Origin: DATBDM01 sp036269915
GTDB taxonomy: Bacteria; Actinomycetota; Thermoleophilia; Solirubrobacterales; Solirubrobacteraceae
Direction: 5' to 3'
Length of the DNA: 11,438 nucleotides
NCBI GenBank assembly: GCA_036269915.1
Contig: DATBDM010000181.1
Location: forward strand, 1 to 11,438
The translations under genes were made by a program, and so were the position numbers. Each line of letters starts with the position of its first letter. The first letter of the stretch is position 1. The notes below the pieces were generated by a model. That model ran no database searches. It saw only the letters and a program-made list of their open reading frames with translations, and was not told the origin of the DNA. This document shows, piece by piece, positions 6,905-11,438 of this stretch.

Positions 6905-7078
6905 CTTCGCGGTCGGAGGAGGTCTCCTGGCTCCCGGGGACGACCCCTCCGCGCCTTCCCAGCGCGCGCTGCGCGCCAGTGGCTGCGGCTCGATGGCCGC
7001 GAGCGGTGGGCTTGCCCGGTCACAGTGGCGGGTCCGCGCCGGATTCGCACCGGCTTCCCTGACCACCGACCTTGGACG
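6905..7078 (-). ncRNA. Cobalamin riboswitch (AdoCbl-type aptamer)
   Basis: Read on the minus strand, the leader holds the hallmark cobalamin-aptamer elements in order. First comes the conserved GGGAAGCCGGTGCGAATCCG core (7060-7041), then the CGGACCCGCCACTGTGACCG block (about 7036-7017), then, after variable P7-P11-type stems, the B12 box GCCAGGAGACC (6931-6921). The closing stem pairs GGTCGG (7071-7066) with CCGACC (6916-6911). The length of about 165 bases is normal for the class. It lies 35-40 bases before the TTG start of the six-gene transporter operon and points into it. It should repress expression when adenosylcobalamin or another cobalamin is plentiful. The adenosyltransferase gene starts on the opposite strand and is not downstream of it. 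Confidence 0.96.
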
Positions 7079-7083
7079 CCGCC

Positions 7084-7117
7084 ATAGTATCCGTTCAGGC
7101 ACCCTCATGACCGTCAA
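7084..7117 (-). promoter_or_regulatory. Candidate promoter of the riboswitch-operon
   Basis: On the minus strand there is a -10-like TACTAT (7089-7084), which would start RNA near 7077, just outside the first aptamer stem at 7071. A TTGACG box lies upstream (7117-7112), but the spacing of 20-22 bases is longer than ideal. The -35 box would lie inside the first codons of the divergent adenosyltransferase gene. On the plus strand the same short AT-rich island offers TAGTAT (7085-7090), placed to serve the adenosyltransferase gene. Confidence 0.35.
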
Positions 7118-7676
7118 TCTCACGCGCATCTACACGCGGCTCGGCGACGGCGGCGAGACCCATCTCGGCGACATGAGCCGCGTGCCCAAGACCGATCCGC
7201 GCATCGAGGCCTACGGGACGGTCGACGAGCTCAACGCCCAGCTCGGCGTCGCGCTCGCCGCCGGCGATCTGCCCGAGCGCTACGCCGGGTGGCTCGCTCG
7301 CGTGCAGAACGACCTCTTCGACGTCGGGGCCGACATCTCGGTGCCCGAGTCCGAGGAGTCGCGCGAGCGGCTGCGGGTCGTGCCCGAGCAGACCGCGTGG
7401 CTCGAGCGGATCTGCGACGAGGTCAACGACGAGCTGCCCAAGCTCCGCTCGTTCGTCCTCCCCGGCGGCACGCCGGCCGCGGCGCGGCTGCACGTCTGCC
7501 GCACGGTCTGCCGGCGCGCGGAGCGACGCGTGCTCGCCTGCGGCGACGCGGTGAGCGCCGAGTGCGTGCGCTACCTCAACCGGCTGTCGGACCTGCTCTT
7601 CATCCTCTCGCGGGGCGCGAACCACGCCGAGGGCGGCGACGCGGAGCCGCTGTGGGAGCCGGGCCGCTACCGGTAG
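7107..7676 (+). CDS. pduO: ATP:cob(I)alamin adenosyltransferase, PduO type
   Basis: 189 residues from an ATG at 7107, the usual length for the stand-alone enzyme. It transfers the adenosyl group of ATP to cob(I)alamin, making coenzyme B12 in the cytoplasm. The ATP-binding N-terminus TRLGDGGET (10-18) matches the family TRxGDxGxT motif. RIEAYGTVDELNA (32-44), FVLPGG (116-121), RTVCRRAER (132-140) and YLNRLSDLLFILSR (156-169) are the other conserved blocks, including the arginines and the Asn/Asp of the active site. All appear intact. It is divergent from the cobalamin-riboswitch operon with about 236 bases between the two start codons, so uptake and activation of B12 are encoded back to back. 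Only a weak CAGG ribosome site is seen. The organism's corrinoid-dependent enzymes are not in the window. The family is also called MMAB/CobO-like (not CobA/BtuR). Confidence 0.96.
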   Translation: MTVNLTRIYTRLGDGGETHLGDMSRVPKTDPRIEAYGTVDELNAQLGVALAAGDLPERYAGWLARVQNDLFDVGADISVPESEESRERLRVVPEQTAWLERICDEVNDELPKLRSFVLPGGTPAAARLHVCRTVCRRAERRVLACGDAVSAECVRYLNRLSDLLFILSRGANHAEGGDAEPLWEPGRYR

Positions 7677-7693
7677 CGGCGCAGCATGCGCGG

Positions 7694-8386
7694 GTGCCCG
7701 CGCGGCCGCTCGACGAGGCGGCGATGGCGGCGGCACGGTCGGCGGGCGCCGCGGAGGCGGGCGTGTGGCTCGCGGGCTGCATCGGTCAGGCACGTCCGGC
7801 GGTGCGCTCGCGCGCGGTGGTGATGGAGAACGCCACGGTGCCGTCGGTCATGTCGGTGCCGGAGGTCGCGGCGGCGGTCGACGCCGGGCGCGCACTCGCG
7901 GCGCGCAGCGCGGCGAACGGCGTCACCGTGCTCGGCGTCGAGGTCATCGGCCACCGCGCCGAGGTGCCCGCCTGCGCGCTCACGGCACTGCTCACGGGGC
8001 GCCCGCCGGGTGCGCTTGCCCGCGGCGGGCTCGTGCGCGCGGTCGAGGACCTGCTGGCGCGCCACGCGGGACAGCTGACCGGTCCGCTGTCGGCGCTGCG
8101 ACTGGTCGGCGGCGAGGCGATCGCCCGCGCGGTCGGGGTCGCCCTGGGCGCCGGTGAGCAGGGGCTCCCGTTCGTCGCCGAGGGGCTCGGCGCGACGGCG
8201 GCGGCGGGGATCGCGCTGCGCATCGAGCCGGCGCTCGCCCCGCGCGTGCGCCTGGCGGGGATCGGGCCGACCGACGCCGAGGCGGCGCTGCGCTCGGCGC
8301 TCGTGCTGCGCCCGCTGGTCGACGGCCCGGTGGGAACGAGTGCGGCGCTCGCCACCCTGCGGCGCTCGTTCAGCGCCGCGGGCTGA
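7694..8386 (+). CDS. Degenerate CobT-like protein (nicotinate-nucleotide:DMB phosphoribosyltransferase relative)
   Basis: 230 residues from a GTG at 7694. An ATG at 7724 with GAGG 6 bases upstream is the alternative start, but it cuts into PLDEAAMAAARS, which matches the usual CobT opening. Colinear similarity to CobT is clear by eye: PLDEAAMAAAR (5-15), AGVWLAGCIGQARP (22-35), MSVPEVAAAVDAGRALA (53-69), ALTALLTGRPPG (95-106), a GGEAIARAVGVALGA segment (139-153), LPFVAEGLGATAAAGIALRIEPA (158-180, equivalent to the LPVLLDGFIxxAAALxAxxLxP strand) and LAGIGPTDAEAALRSALVLRPLVD (187-210, for LAGHRSxEPGH...GLEPLLD). The functional motifs are gone: KPPGSLG is deleted, AGDHGV is absent, GIGNTT is GHRAEV, GEGTGA with its catalytic Glu is DGPVGT. 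About 100 residues are missing compared with the usual ~350. Enzyme activity is therefore unlikely. The frame is open and codon use is normal, so it may be a repurposed corrinoid-related binding protein. It starts 17 bases after pduO, probably in one transcript. Confidence 0.72.
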   Translation: MPARPLDEAAMAAARSAGAAEAGVWLAGCIGQARPAVRSRAVVMENATVPSVMSVPEVAAAVDAGRALAARSAANGVTVLGVEVIGHRAEVPACALTALLTGRPPGALARGGLVRAVEDLLARHAGQLTGPLSALRLVGGEAIARAVGVALGAGEQGLPFVAEGLGATAAAGIALRIEPALAPRVRLAGIGPTDAEAALRSALVLRPLVDGPVGTSAALATLRRSFSAAG

Positions 8387-8795
8387 GCCGCAGGCGCACG
8401 TCGTCCAGGCGCGGCGGCGCGGTCATCAGCTGCCAGCCGCGGTCCGAGAGCGCGTAGGCGTCGCCGTTCTCGCGCAGCACGATCAGCGGGCGACCCTCGC
8501 TGGTCGTCGCCAGCGGTGCCTGCGAGAGCGGCCACTCGCCGTAGGGGCGCAGCCCGGCGATCGCCCGGCGCACGTCGCGATGGCGCACGCCGCGCTCGAG
8601 CAGCGCGCGCACGATCGCCGCCTCGGCGACGTCCTCGACGGAGTACACGTGCGGCTCCTCCGCGGACTGCGAGGCGCGGATGTAGCCGTGCCGCGCCCAC
8701 TGGCCGATCGTGTTCCCGGACACGCCGGCGATCTCCCCCGCCTCGCCGGCGAGGAAGCGACCGTGGATGCGTGCCGTGATGGAGGCCACGAGCAT
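8370..8795 (-). CDS. MerR-like helix-turn-helix transcriptional regulator
   Basis: 141 residues from an ATG at 8795; the upstream in-frame codons have no better start. The N-terminus gives a winged-helix DNA-binding segment: RFLAGEAGEIAGVSGNTIGQWARHGYIRAS (13-42) has the helix-turn-helix with the MerR-style WxRxGyI follow-on. PHVYSVEDVAEAAIVRALLERGVRHRDVRRAI (48-79) is the second MerR helical unit. The C-terminal 60 residues (including RPLIVLRENGDAYAL) are a small domain with no recognised ligand site and no cysteine cluster, so metal sensing is not indicated. It is divergent from the SRPBCC gene with 88 bases between starts and may regulate it or itself. Its 3' end overlaps the end of the CobT-like gene by 17 bases in convergent orientation. 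The ribosome site is weak (AGCAGG). Confidence 0.78.
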   Translation of the reverse strand: MLVASITARIHGRFLAGEAGEIAGVSGNTIGQWARHGYIRASQSAEEPHVYSVEDVAEAAIVRALLERGVRHRDVRRAIAGLRPYGEWPLSQAPLATTSEGRPLIVLRENGDAYALSDRGWQLMTAPPRLDDVRLRLSPRR

Positions 8796-8802
8796 GGTAT
8801 GC
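8792..8802. promoter_or_regulatory. Small dyad over the start of the MerR-like gene
   Basis: GCAT-GGT-ATGC is a perfect 4-bp dyad with a 3-base centre that covers the regulator's start codon; an outer GAGCA/TGCTC pair lies around it, off-centre. It may be an autoregulatory site, but short dyads of this kind arise by chance. Confidence 0.2.
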
Positions 8803-8836
8803 CTGCTCAGCGCCGCATTCGCAAGCCAAGCCCGGG

Positions 8837-8842
8837 TAGGCT
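8837..8842 (+). promoter_or_regulatory. Possible -10 box for the SRPBCC gene
   Basis: TAGGCT fits the minimal TAxxxT pattern and lies 41 bases before the ATG at 8884. No good -35 box is visible at 17 bases. Confidence 0.25.
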
Positions 8843-8883
8843 CGCGGCCGGATCGCGAACCCCCGACGCAGGAGGAGCATCGG

Positions 8884-9330
8884 ATGGCCAACTTGGGCGG
8901 CAGCGCCAGCACGGAGATCGACGCCCCGATCGCCGAGGTCTGGGCGGTGGTCGAGGACGTCCTCTCCGCGCCGGAGTGGCAGAACGGGCTCGTCTCGATG
9001 ACCGCGATCGAAGAGGACGCGGAGGGACGCCCGACGCTCGTCGAGGTCGAGAACGACATCAAGGTCCGCAAGGTCAAGTCCAAGATCCGCTTCAGCTACG
9101 ACGGGCCGACGCGGCTCTCGTGGAGCCAGGAGAAGGGCGACCTGAAGTCGGTCGACGGCTCGTGGGACCTCGCGGACCTCGGCGGCGACCGGACCGAGGC
9201 GACCTACACGCTCGACGGCGACCCGGGCCGCATGATCGGCATGCTCATCCGCGGCCCGGTCGAGGGCGCGATCCGCGGCATGCTCGTCAACGGTCGCCCG
9301 GGCGAGCTCAAGCAGCGCGTCGAGGGCTGA
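8884..9330 (+). CDS. SRPBCC (START/polyketide-cyclase-like) family protein
   Basis: 148 residues from an ATG at 8884, with AGGAGGAG (8870-8877) 6 bases upstream, the best ribosome site on the plus strand here. The layout is the small helix-grip fold: an opening strand ending in STEIDAPIAEVWAVVEDVLSAPEW (9-32, the typical I-x-AP-xx-VW and helix turn), a run of beta strands with LVEVENDIKVRKVKSKIRFSY (52-72) and RLSWSQEKGDLKSVDGSWDL (77-96), then the long C-terminal helix region. Residues GPVEGAIRGMLVNGRPGELKQRVEG (124-148) match the end of the polyketide_cyc/coenzyme Q-binding branch. Such proteins bind hydrophobic ligands in the cytosol or help make or modify lipids and polyketides; the ligand cannot be read from sequence. 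Divergent from the MerR-like gene. Confidence 0.9.
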   Translation: MANLGGSASTEIDAPIAEVWAVVEDVLSAPEWQNGLVSMTAIEEDAEGRPTLVEVENDIKVRKVKSKIRFSYDGPTRLSWSQEKGDLKSVDGSWDLADLGGDRTEATYTLDGDPGRMIGMLIRGPVEGAIRGMLVNGRPGELKQRVEG

Positions 9331-9412
9331 CCACGGTGACCGTCAAGGCGATCGACCGGCGGATCGGCGGCCGACTGGGGCATCCGTCCGCAGCGACGTG
9401 CACCCTCCAGCA

Positions 9413-9643
9413 ATGAGCTCCGAGCAAGTCGCGATCTTGATTCGGACGACCACCACGAACTGGACGACGCAAGCGCCGGCGCGAGGCAATCCAGGCGAAA
9501 CGGCTCAGGGGGTCTGGAAGTTGATCCAGTCCGGCGTTGCGCTGCACGCCGGGGTGACTCAGACCGGTGGCCAGGTTGGCGAGCCGGCCTGGGTGCTGCT
9601 CAACCCCGAGCACGTCGTCCACGTCGTCGAGACCGAACGTTAG
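9413..9643 (+). CDS. Small hypothetical protein, 76 residues, unusual codon use
   Basis: An open frame from an ATG at 9413 to a TAG at 9643; a GTG at 9398 is the alternative. No Shine-Dalgarno sequence is visible before either. The protein is soluble, begins MSSEQVAILIRTTTTNWTTQ and ends with a strand-like PAWVLLNPEHVVHVVETER, with no signal peptide or recognised motif. Codons are more relaxed than in the neighbours (ttg, caa, aat, ggt, gtt, act all appear), so base composition is lower in G+C. It sits between the SRPBCC gene and a tRNA-Glu terminator. It may be a genuine orphan gene, possibly acquired, or a chance frame. The 82 bases before it (9331-9412) hold nothing I can identify. Confidence 0.45.
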   Translation: MSSEQVAILIRTTTTNWTTQAPARGNPGETAQGVWKLIQSGVALHAGVTQTGGQVGEPAWVLLNPEHVVHVVETER

Positions 9644-9667
9644 GGCGCAGCACTCCCGAGAACGACG

Positions 9668-9687
9668 AAACCCGCCGTGGAGGCGGG
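9668..9687 (-). terminator. Hairpin terminator of tRNA-Glu
   Basis: On the minus strand CCCGCC (9687-9682) and GGCGGG (9676-9671) pair around a 5-base loop, followed by TTT at 9670-9668. It begins about 10 bases after the tRNA 3' end, a good position and shape for an intrinsic terminator, though the U-run is short. Confidence 0.75.
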
Positions 9688-9697
9688 CTTCTCAAGG

Positions 9698-9770
9698 TAC
9701 CGCTACGGGGATTCGAACCCCGGTTTCCGCCGTGAGAGGGCGGCGTCCTAGTCCCCTAGACGATAGCGGC
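9698..9770 (-). tRNA. tRNA-Glu (anticodon CTC)
   Basis: 73 bases on the minus strand fold into a standard cloverleaf. The acceptor arms GCCGCTA (9770-9764) and TAGCGGT pair with one terminal G-U, and the discriminator is A at 9698. The anticodon stem CCGCC/GGCGG holds the loop CTCTCAC, giving anticodon CTC for GAG codons. The T arm CGGGG/CCCCG holds the loop TTCGAAT. The 3' CCA is not encoded (the next bases are CCT). GAG is a heavily used codon in this genome, in keeping with a dedicated CTC isoacceptor. Confidence 0.96.
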
Positions 9771-9808
9771 GCAGGGGGCCGCGGACCGGCGGCCGCGCGA
9801 CCTGCAGC

Positions 9809-9814
9809 AGTGTA
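9809..9814 (-). promoter_or_regulatory. Possible -10 box for tRNA-Glu
   Basis: On the minus strand TACACT (4/6 match to TATAAT) would start RNA about 32 bases before the mature tRNA 5' end. No clear -35 box. Confidence 0.25.
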
Positions 9815-9848
9815 GCGACCGGGTCGCCGCGCACCCGGCGTGAGCGGC

Positions 9849-9854
9849 TATCCT
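9849..9854 (+). promoter_or_regulatory. Possible -10 box for tRNA-Leu
   Basis: TATCCT (4/6 match to TATAAT) lies 13 bases before the mature tRNA 5' end at 9868, giving a 5' leader of about 7 bases. No clear -35 box at 17 bases. Confidence 0.35.
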
Positions 9855-9867
9855 GCGGCACGCGTCT

Positions 9868-9951
9868 GCGGCTGTGGCGGAATTGGTAGACGCGCAGGCT
9901 TCAGGTGCCTGTGGGTGTATGCCCGTGGAGGTTCGAGTCCTCTCAGCCGCA
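9868..9951 (+). tRNA. tRNA-Leu (anticodon CAG)
   Basis: 84 bases with the long variable arm of a class II tRNA. Acceptor arms GCGGCTG (9868-9874) and CAGCCGC (9944-9950) pair perfectly, and the discriminator is A at 9951. The anticodon stem CAGGC/GCCTG holds the loop TTCAGGT, so the anticodon is CAG for CTG, the dominant leucine codon here. The T loop is TTCGAGT. CCA is not encoded. Divergent from tRNA-Glu. Confidence 0.97.
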
Positions 9952-9955
9952 TCGA

Positions 9956-9979
9956 GAAGCCCCGCTCAGGCGGGGCTTC
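9956..9979 (+). terminator. Hairpin terminator of tRNA-Leu
   Basis: A perfect 10-bp stem, GAAGCCCCGC (9956-9965) with GCGGGGCTTC (9970-9979), closes a TCAG tetraloop 4 bases after the tRNA. The tail is CGTCG and lacks a U-run, as is common in high-GC actinobacteria. Confidence 0.75.
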
Positions 9980-9996
9980 CGTCGTCGATGGCCGCA

Positions 9997-10025
9997 TTGC
10001 CTGTTGCGAAAGTAGCTGCTACTTT
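9997..10025 (+). promoter_or_regulatory. Leaderless promoter of the winged-helix ATPase gene
   Basis: A -35-like TTGCCT (9997-10002), a 17-base spacer and a -10-like TACTTT (10020-10025) place the expected RNA start at about 10032-10033, the A of the ATG. This agrees with the absence of any Shine-Dalgarno sequence. Read from sequence only. Confidence 0.5.
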
Positions 10026-10030
10026 GTCAA
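10004..10030. promoter_or_regulatory. Palindromic operator candidate overlapping the -10 box
   Basis: AAAGTAGC-T-GCTACTTT (10009-10025) is a perfect 8-bp dyad. With outer TTG (10004-10006) and CAA (10028-10030) it becomes a 27-base dyad with 11 of 13 positions symmetric. It is AT-rich against the background and sits on the -10 box, ending 2 bases before the ATG at 10033. This is the usual design of a repressor site. The downstream gene encodes a winged helix, so autoregulation is one possibility. Confidence 0.6.
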
Positions 10031-10032
10031 CG

Positions 10033-10974
10033 ATGCCTGCGCTCCGTCCCCTCCGCCCCACGCGCGCCGATCAGCAGCGGTTCGTGGATCGCGCGCGCGA
10101 GACGCGGGAGCTGCTCGCCGCGGCCGACGGCGGGCGCAACGCGCTGGTGCTCGGGGCCTACGGCAGCGGCAAGTCGTCGCTGCTCGCACACGCCGCGTAC
10201 GAGCGGCGCGACGCGCCCCGTCGCTGGGTGATCGTCCCCGGCGAGACCGCCGCGACGCCCGCCGCGCTGCTGCTGCGGATCCTCACCGGGCTCGACCAGG
10301 CCGCGGCCGAGCGCTGGGAGGCCCGGCTGTCGACCCGCGCGCGCAGCGCCGATCCGCTGCTCGAGCCCGCGCTGATCGCCCAGCTGCTCGACGAGCTCGA
10401 CGAGCGTGCGCGCGAGACGGTGCTCGCGATCGACGGCGTCGCGCCGGGCGTCGCGCACGCCCTGTTCGGCAGCGCCCGCAACGAGGTCTGGGCGCTGGGC
10501 GACACGACCTGGGTCGTCGCGGGCCGGCTCGAGGAGCGCGACCTGCTGCTGCGCCCGCCGGCCGACGCGTTCTTCGAAGCCACGATCGCGCTCGACCCGC
10601 TCGCCGACGACGACGCGCGCGCCCTGCTCGAGGCCGCCGGCGAGGACCCGAGCGACGCGGTCCTGCGCGCCGGCGCCGGCATCCCCGCGCAGCTGCTGCG
10701 CGCCGCCGCGCTCGCGCGCGAGGGCAAGGCGCCGGCGCGGCTCGCCGCGGCCGCCGCGCCCGCCTCCGGGACCCGCGCGGGGCTGCTGGGCTGGCTGGTC
10801 GCCCGCGGCTCGGCCTCGCCCAGCGACCCGGACCTGCTCGAGCAGCTCGGCGTCAGCCGCCAGCGTGCCGCCAAGCTGCTGGCCGAGCTCGCCGACCAGG
10901 GCGTCGTGCGGGCGACCGAGGAGCGGCCCGAGGGCACCGGGCGCCCGCGCAAGCGCTACACCCTGACCGCATGA
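10033..10974 (+). CDS. P-loop ATPase with C-terminal winged helix-turn-helix
   Basis: 313 residues from an ATG at 10033; the frame is open further upstream only because it reads through the tRNA-Leu. An AAA/STAND-like ATPase core has Walker A GAYGSGKSS (41-49), a Walker B-like strand TVLAIDGV (129-136), and a sensor-like strand TTWVVAGR (158-165). Helical segments follow at about 192-230. The C-terminal part (about 248-313) is a winged helix: LLGWLVARG, then SDPDLLEQLGVSRQRAAKLLAELADQGVV and the basic wing RPRKRY. This layout resembles archaeal-type or AAA_16 ATPases that couple a nucleotide switch to DNA binding. The acidic residue after the Walker B Asp is replaced by Gly, so hydrolysis may be weak. 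It overlaps the next ATPase gene as ATGA. Function unknown. Confidence 0.85.
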   Translation: MPALRPLRPTRADQQRFVDRARETRELLAAADGGRNALVLGAYGSGKSSLLAHAAYERRDAPRRWVIVPGETAATPAALLLRILTGLDQAAAERWEARLSTRARSADPLLEPALIAQLLDELDERARETVLAIDGVAPGVAHALFGSARNEVWALGDTTWVVAGRLEERDLLLRPPADAFFEATIALDPLADDDARALLEAAGEDPSDAVLRAGAGIPAQLLRAAALAREGKAPARLAAAAAPASGTRAGLLGWLVARGSASPSDPDLLEQLGVSRQRAAKLLAELADQGVVRATEERPEGTGRPRKRYTLTA

Positions 10975-11438
10975 GCTCCGACGTCCTGCACAGGGTCTTC
11001 GACGGCCAGGGGTTCGACGGCACGCCGCTCGAGATCGACCTCGCCGCGCTGCACGTCCCCTACGGCGCCTCCGGGCTGAGCGCCGTCGAACCCGCGATCC
11101 TCGAGGCCGCCGAGCGACGCGAGCGGATCGGGCTCGCCGGCCCGATCGGCTGCGGCAAGACGAGCATCCTGCGCTACGCGCTCGACCAGCCCGAGCTGCG
11201 GGTCGCCCCGATCTGGGTCTCGGTGGCGCGCGACTCCGACGACGTGGTCCTCGACCCCAAGCTGTTCGTCGCCCACGTCGTCCAGCACACGCTGCGAGCG
11301 GCGGAGAAGAGCTCGGCGCTCGACCGCGACCTCGCCCGCGAGGTGCTGCAGGCGGCGACGCAGCGCCGCCCCCTCCCCACCACCGCCCGGCGCGCCGCCG
11401 GCAAGGTCGCGGCGAAGTTCTGGATCGCCAACGCCGAG
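10971..11438 (+). CDS. Second P-loop ATPase, N-terminal part (runs off the window)
   Basis: Open from an ATG at 10971, which overlaps the previous stop as ATGA, to the window end: 156 codons with no stop. The protein begins MSSDVLHRVFDGQGF. Walker A is GPIGCGKTS (57-65), preceded by the helix EPAILEAAERRERIGL and followed by a strand VAPIWVSVARDSDD. This is the start of an AAA/ORC-like ATPase module similar in plan to the gene before it. Walker B and the C-terminus lie outside the window. The overlap implies co-translation and perhaps a heteromeric complex of the two ATPases. Role unknown. Confidence 0.85.
   Translation, partial: MSSDVLHRVFDGQGFDGTPLEIDLAALHVPYGASGLSAVEPAILEAAERRERIGLAGPIGCGKTSILRYALDQPELRVAPIWVSVARDSDDVVLDPKLFVAHVVQHTLRAAEKSSALDRDLAREVLQAATQRRPLPTTARRAAGKVAAKFWIANAE

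Noticed and set aside
6872..7129. N-terminal extension of the first operon gene up to 7129
   Set aside because: The in-frame extension translates the cobalamin riboswitch; the TTG at 6871 has a ribosome site and a signal peptide directly after it.
7289..7693. N-terminal extension of the CobT-like frame
   Set aside because: It overlaps pduO in another frame and is low-complexity; similarity to CobT begins only after about 7700.
9698..9951. tRNA-borne attachment site of an integrative element
   Set aside because: No integrase and no repeat of a tRNA 3' end could be found within the window.
9874..10032. N-terminal extension of the winged-helix ATPase
   Set aside because: The opening MAELVDAQASGA is the familiar false translation of a tRNA-Leu gene; the real start is the ATG at 10033.
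1..11438. CRISPR array or insertion sequence
   Set aside because: No regularly spaced direct repeats, transposase motifs or terminal inverted repeats with target duplications were seen.

Overview
The window is very G+C-rich (roughly three quarters by eye). It is densely packed, with GTG and TTG starts, many 4-base start/stop overlaps and arginine/alanine-rich proteins. This points to a high-GC actinobacterium. Codon usage and the gene set (actinobacterial dual-ATPase ECF transporter, short MerR regulator next to an SRPBCC gene) suggest a Solirubrobacterales/Thermoleophilia-type organism, but that placement is inference.

The left 60% is one vitamin B12 locus. A cobalamin riboswitch (about 6905-7078, minus strand) leads six minus-strand genes running from 6871 down to 304. 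In order of transcription these are three exported or membrane-anchored proteins carrying full or diverged DUF4430 (transcobalamin C-terminal-like) domains, an EcfT/CbiQ transmembrane protein, a two-domain EcfA ATPase, and an unusual protein that fuses an ECF substrate-capture (S) membrane domain to a six-repeat alpha/alpha-barrel domain. Every junction is a 4-base ATGA or GTGA overlap, so the set behaves as one translationally coupled unit. Eukaryotic transcobalamin and intrinsic factor consist of an alpha6/alpha6 barrel plus a DUF4430-like beta domain. This operon encodes both halves as separate pieces attached to an ECF importer. The most economical reading is a B12 (or corrinoid) uptake system with a split transcobalamin-like capture device outside the membrane.

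Divergent to the operon, from 7107, is a PduO-type ATP:corrinoid adenosyltransferase, which would convert imported corrinoid to the coenzyme form. It is followed by a degenerate CobT-like protein (7694-8386) that keeps the family's scaffold but has lost the KPPGSLG, DHGV, GIGNTT and GEGTGA motifs. It is either a remodelled binding protein or a decaying gene.

The rest is a mixed housekeeping stretch: a MerR-type regulator (8370-8795, minus) divergent from an SRPBCC lipid-binding-fold protein (8884-9330), a 76-residue orphan ORF with less G+C-biased codons, a tRNA-Glu(CTC) on the minus strand and a tRNA-Leu(CAG) on the plus strand, each with a hairpin behind it. At the right edge two tandem P-loop ATPase genes (10033-10974, and 10971 to beyond the window) overlap by 4 bases. 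The first has a C-terminal winged helix and a near-perfect AT-richer dyad lying on its own apparently leaderless promoter.

At the left edge the first 39 codons of a NAD(P) transhydrogenase alpha/alanine dehydrogenase-family gene run off the window on the minus strand.
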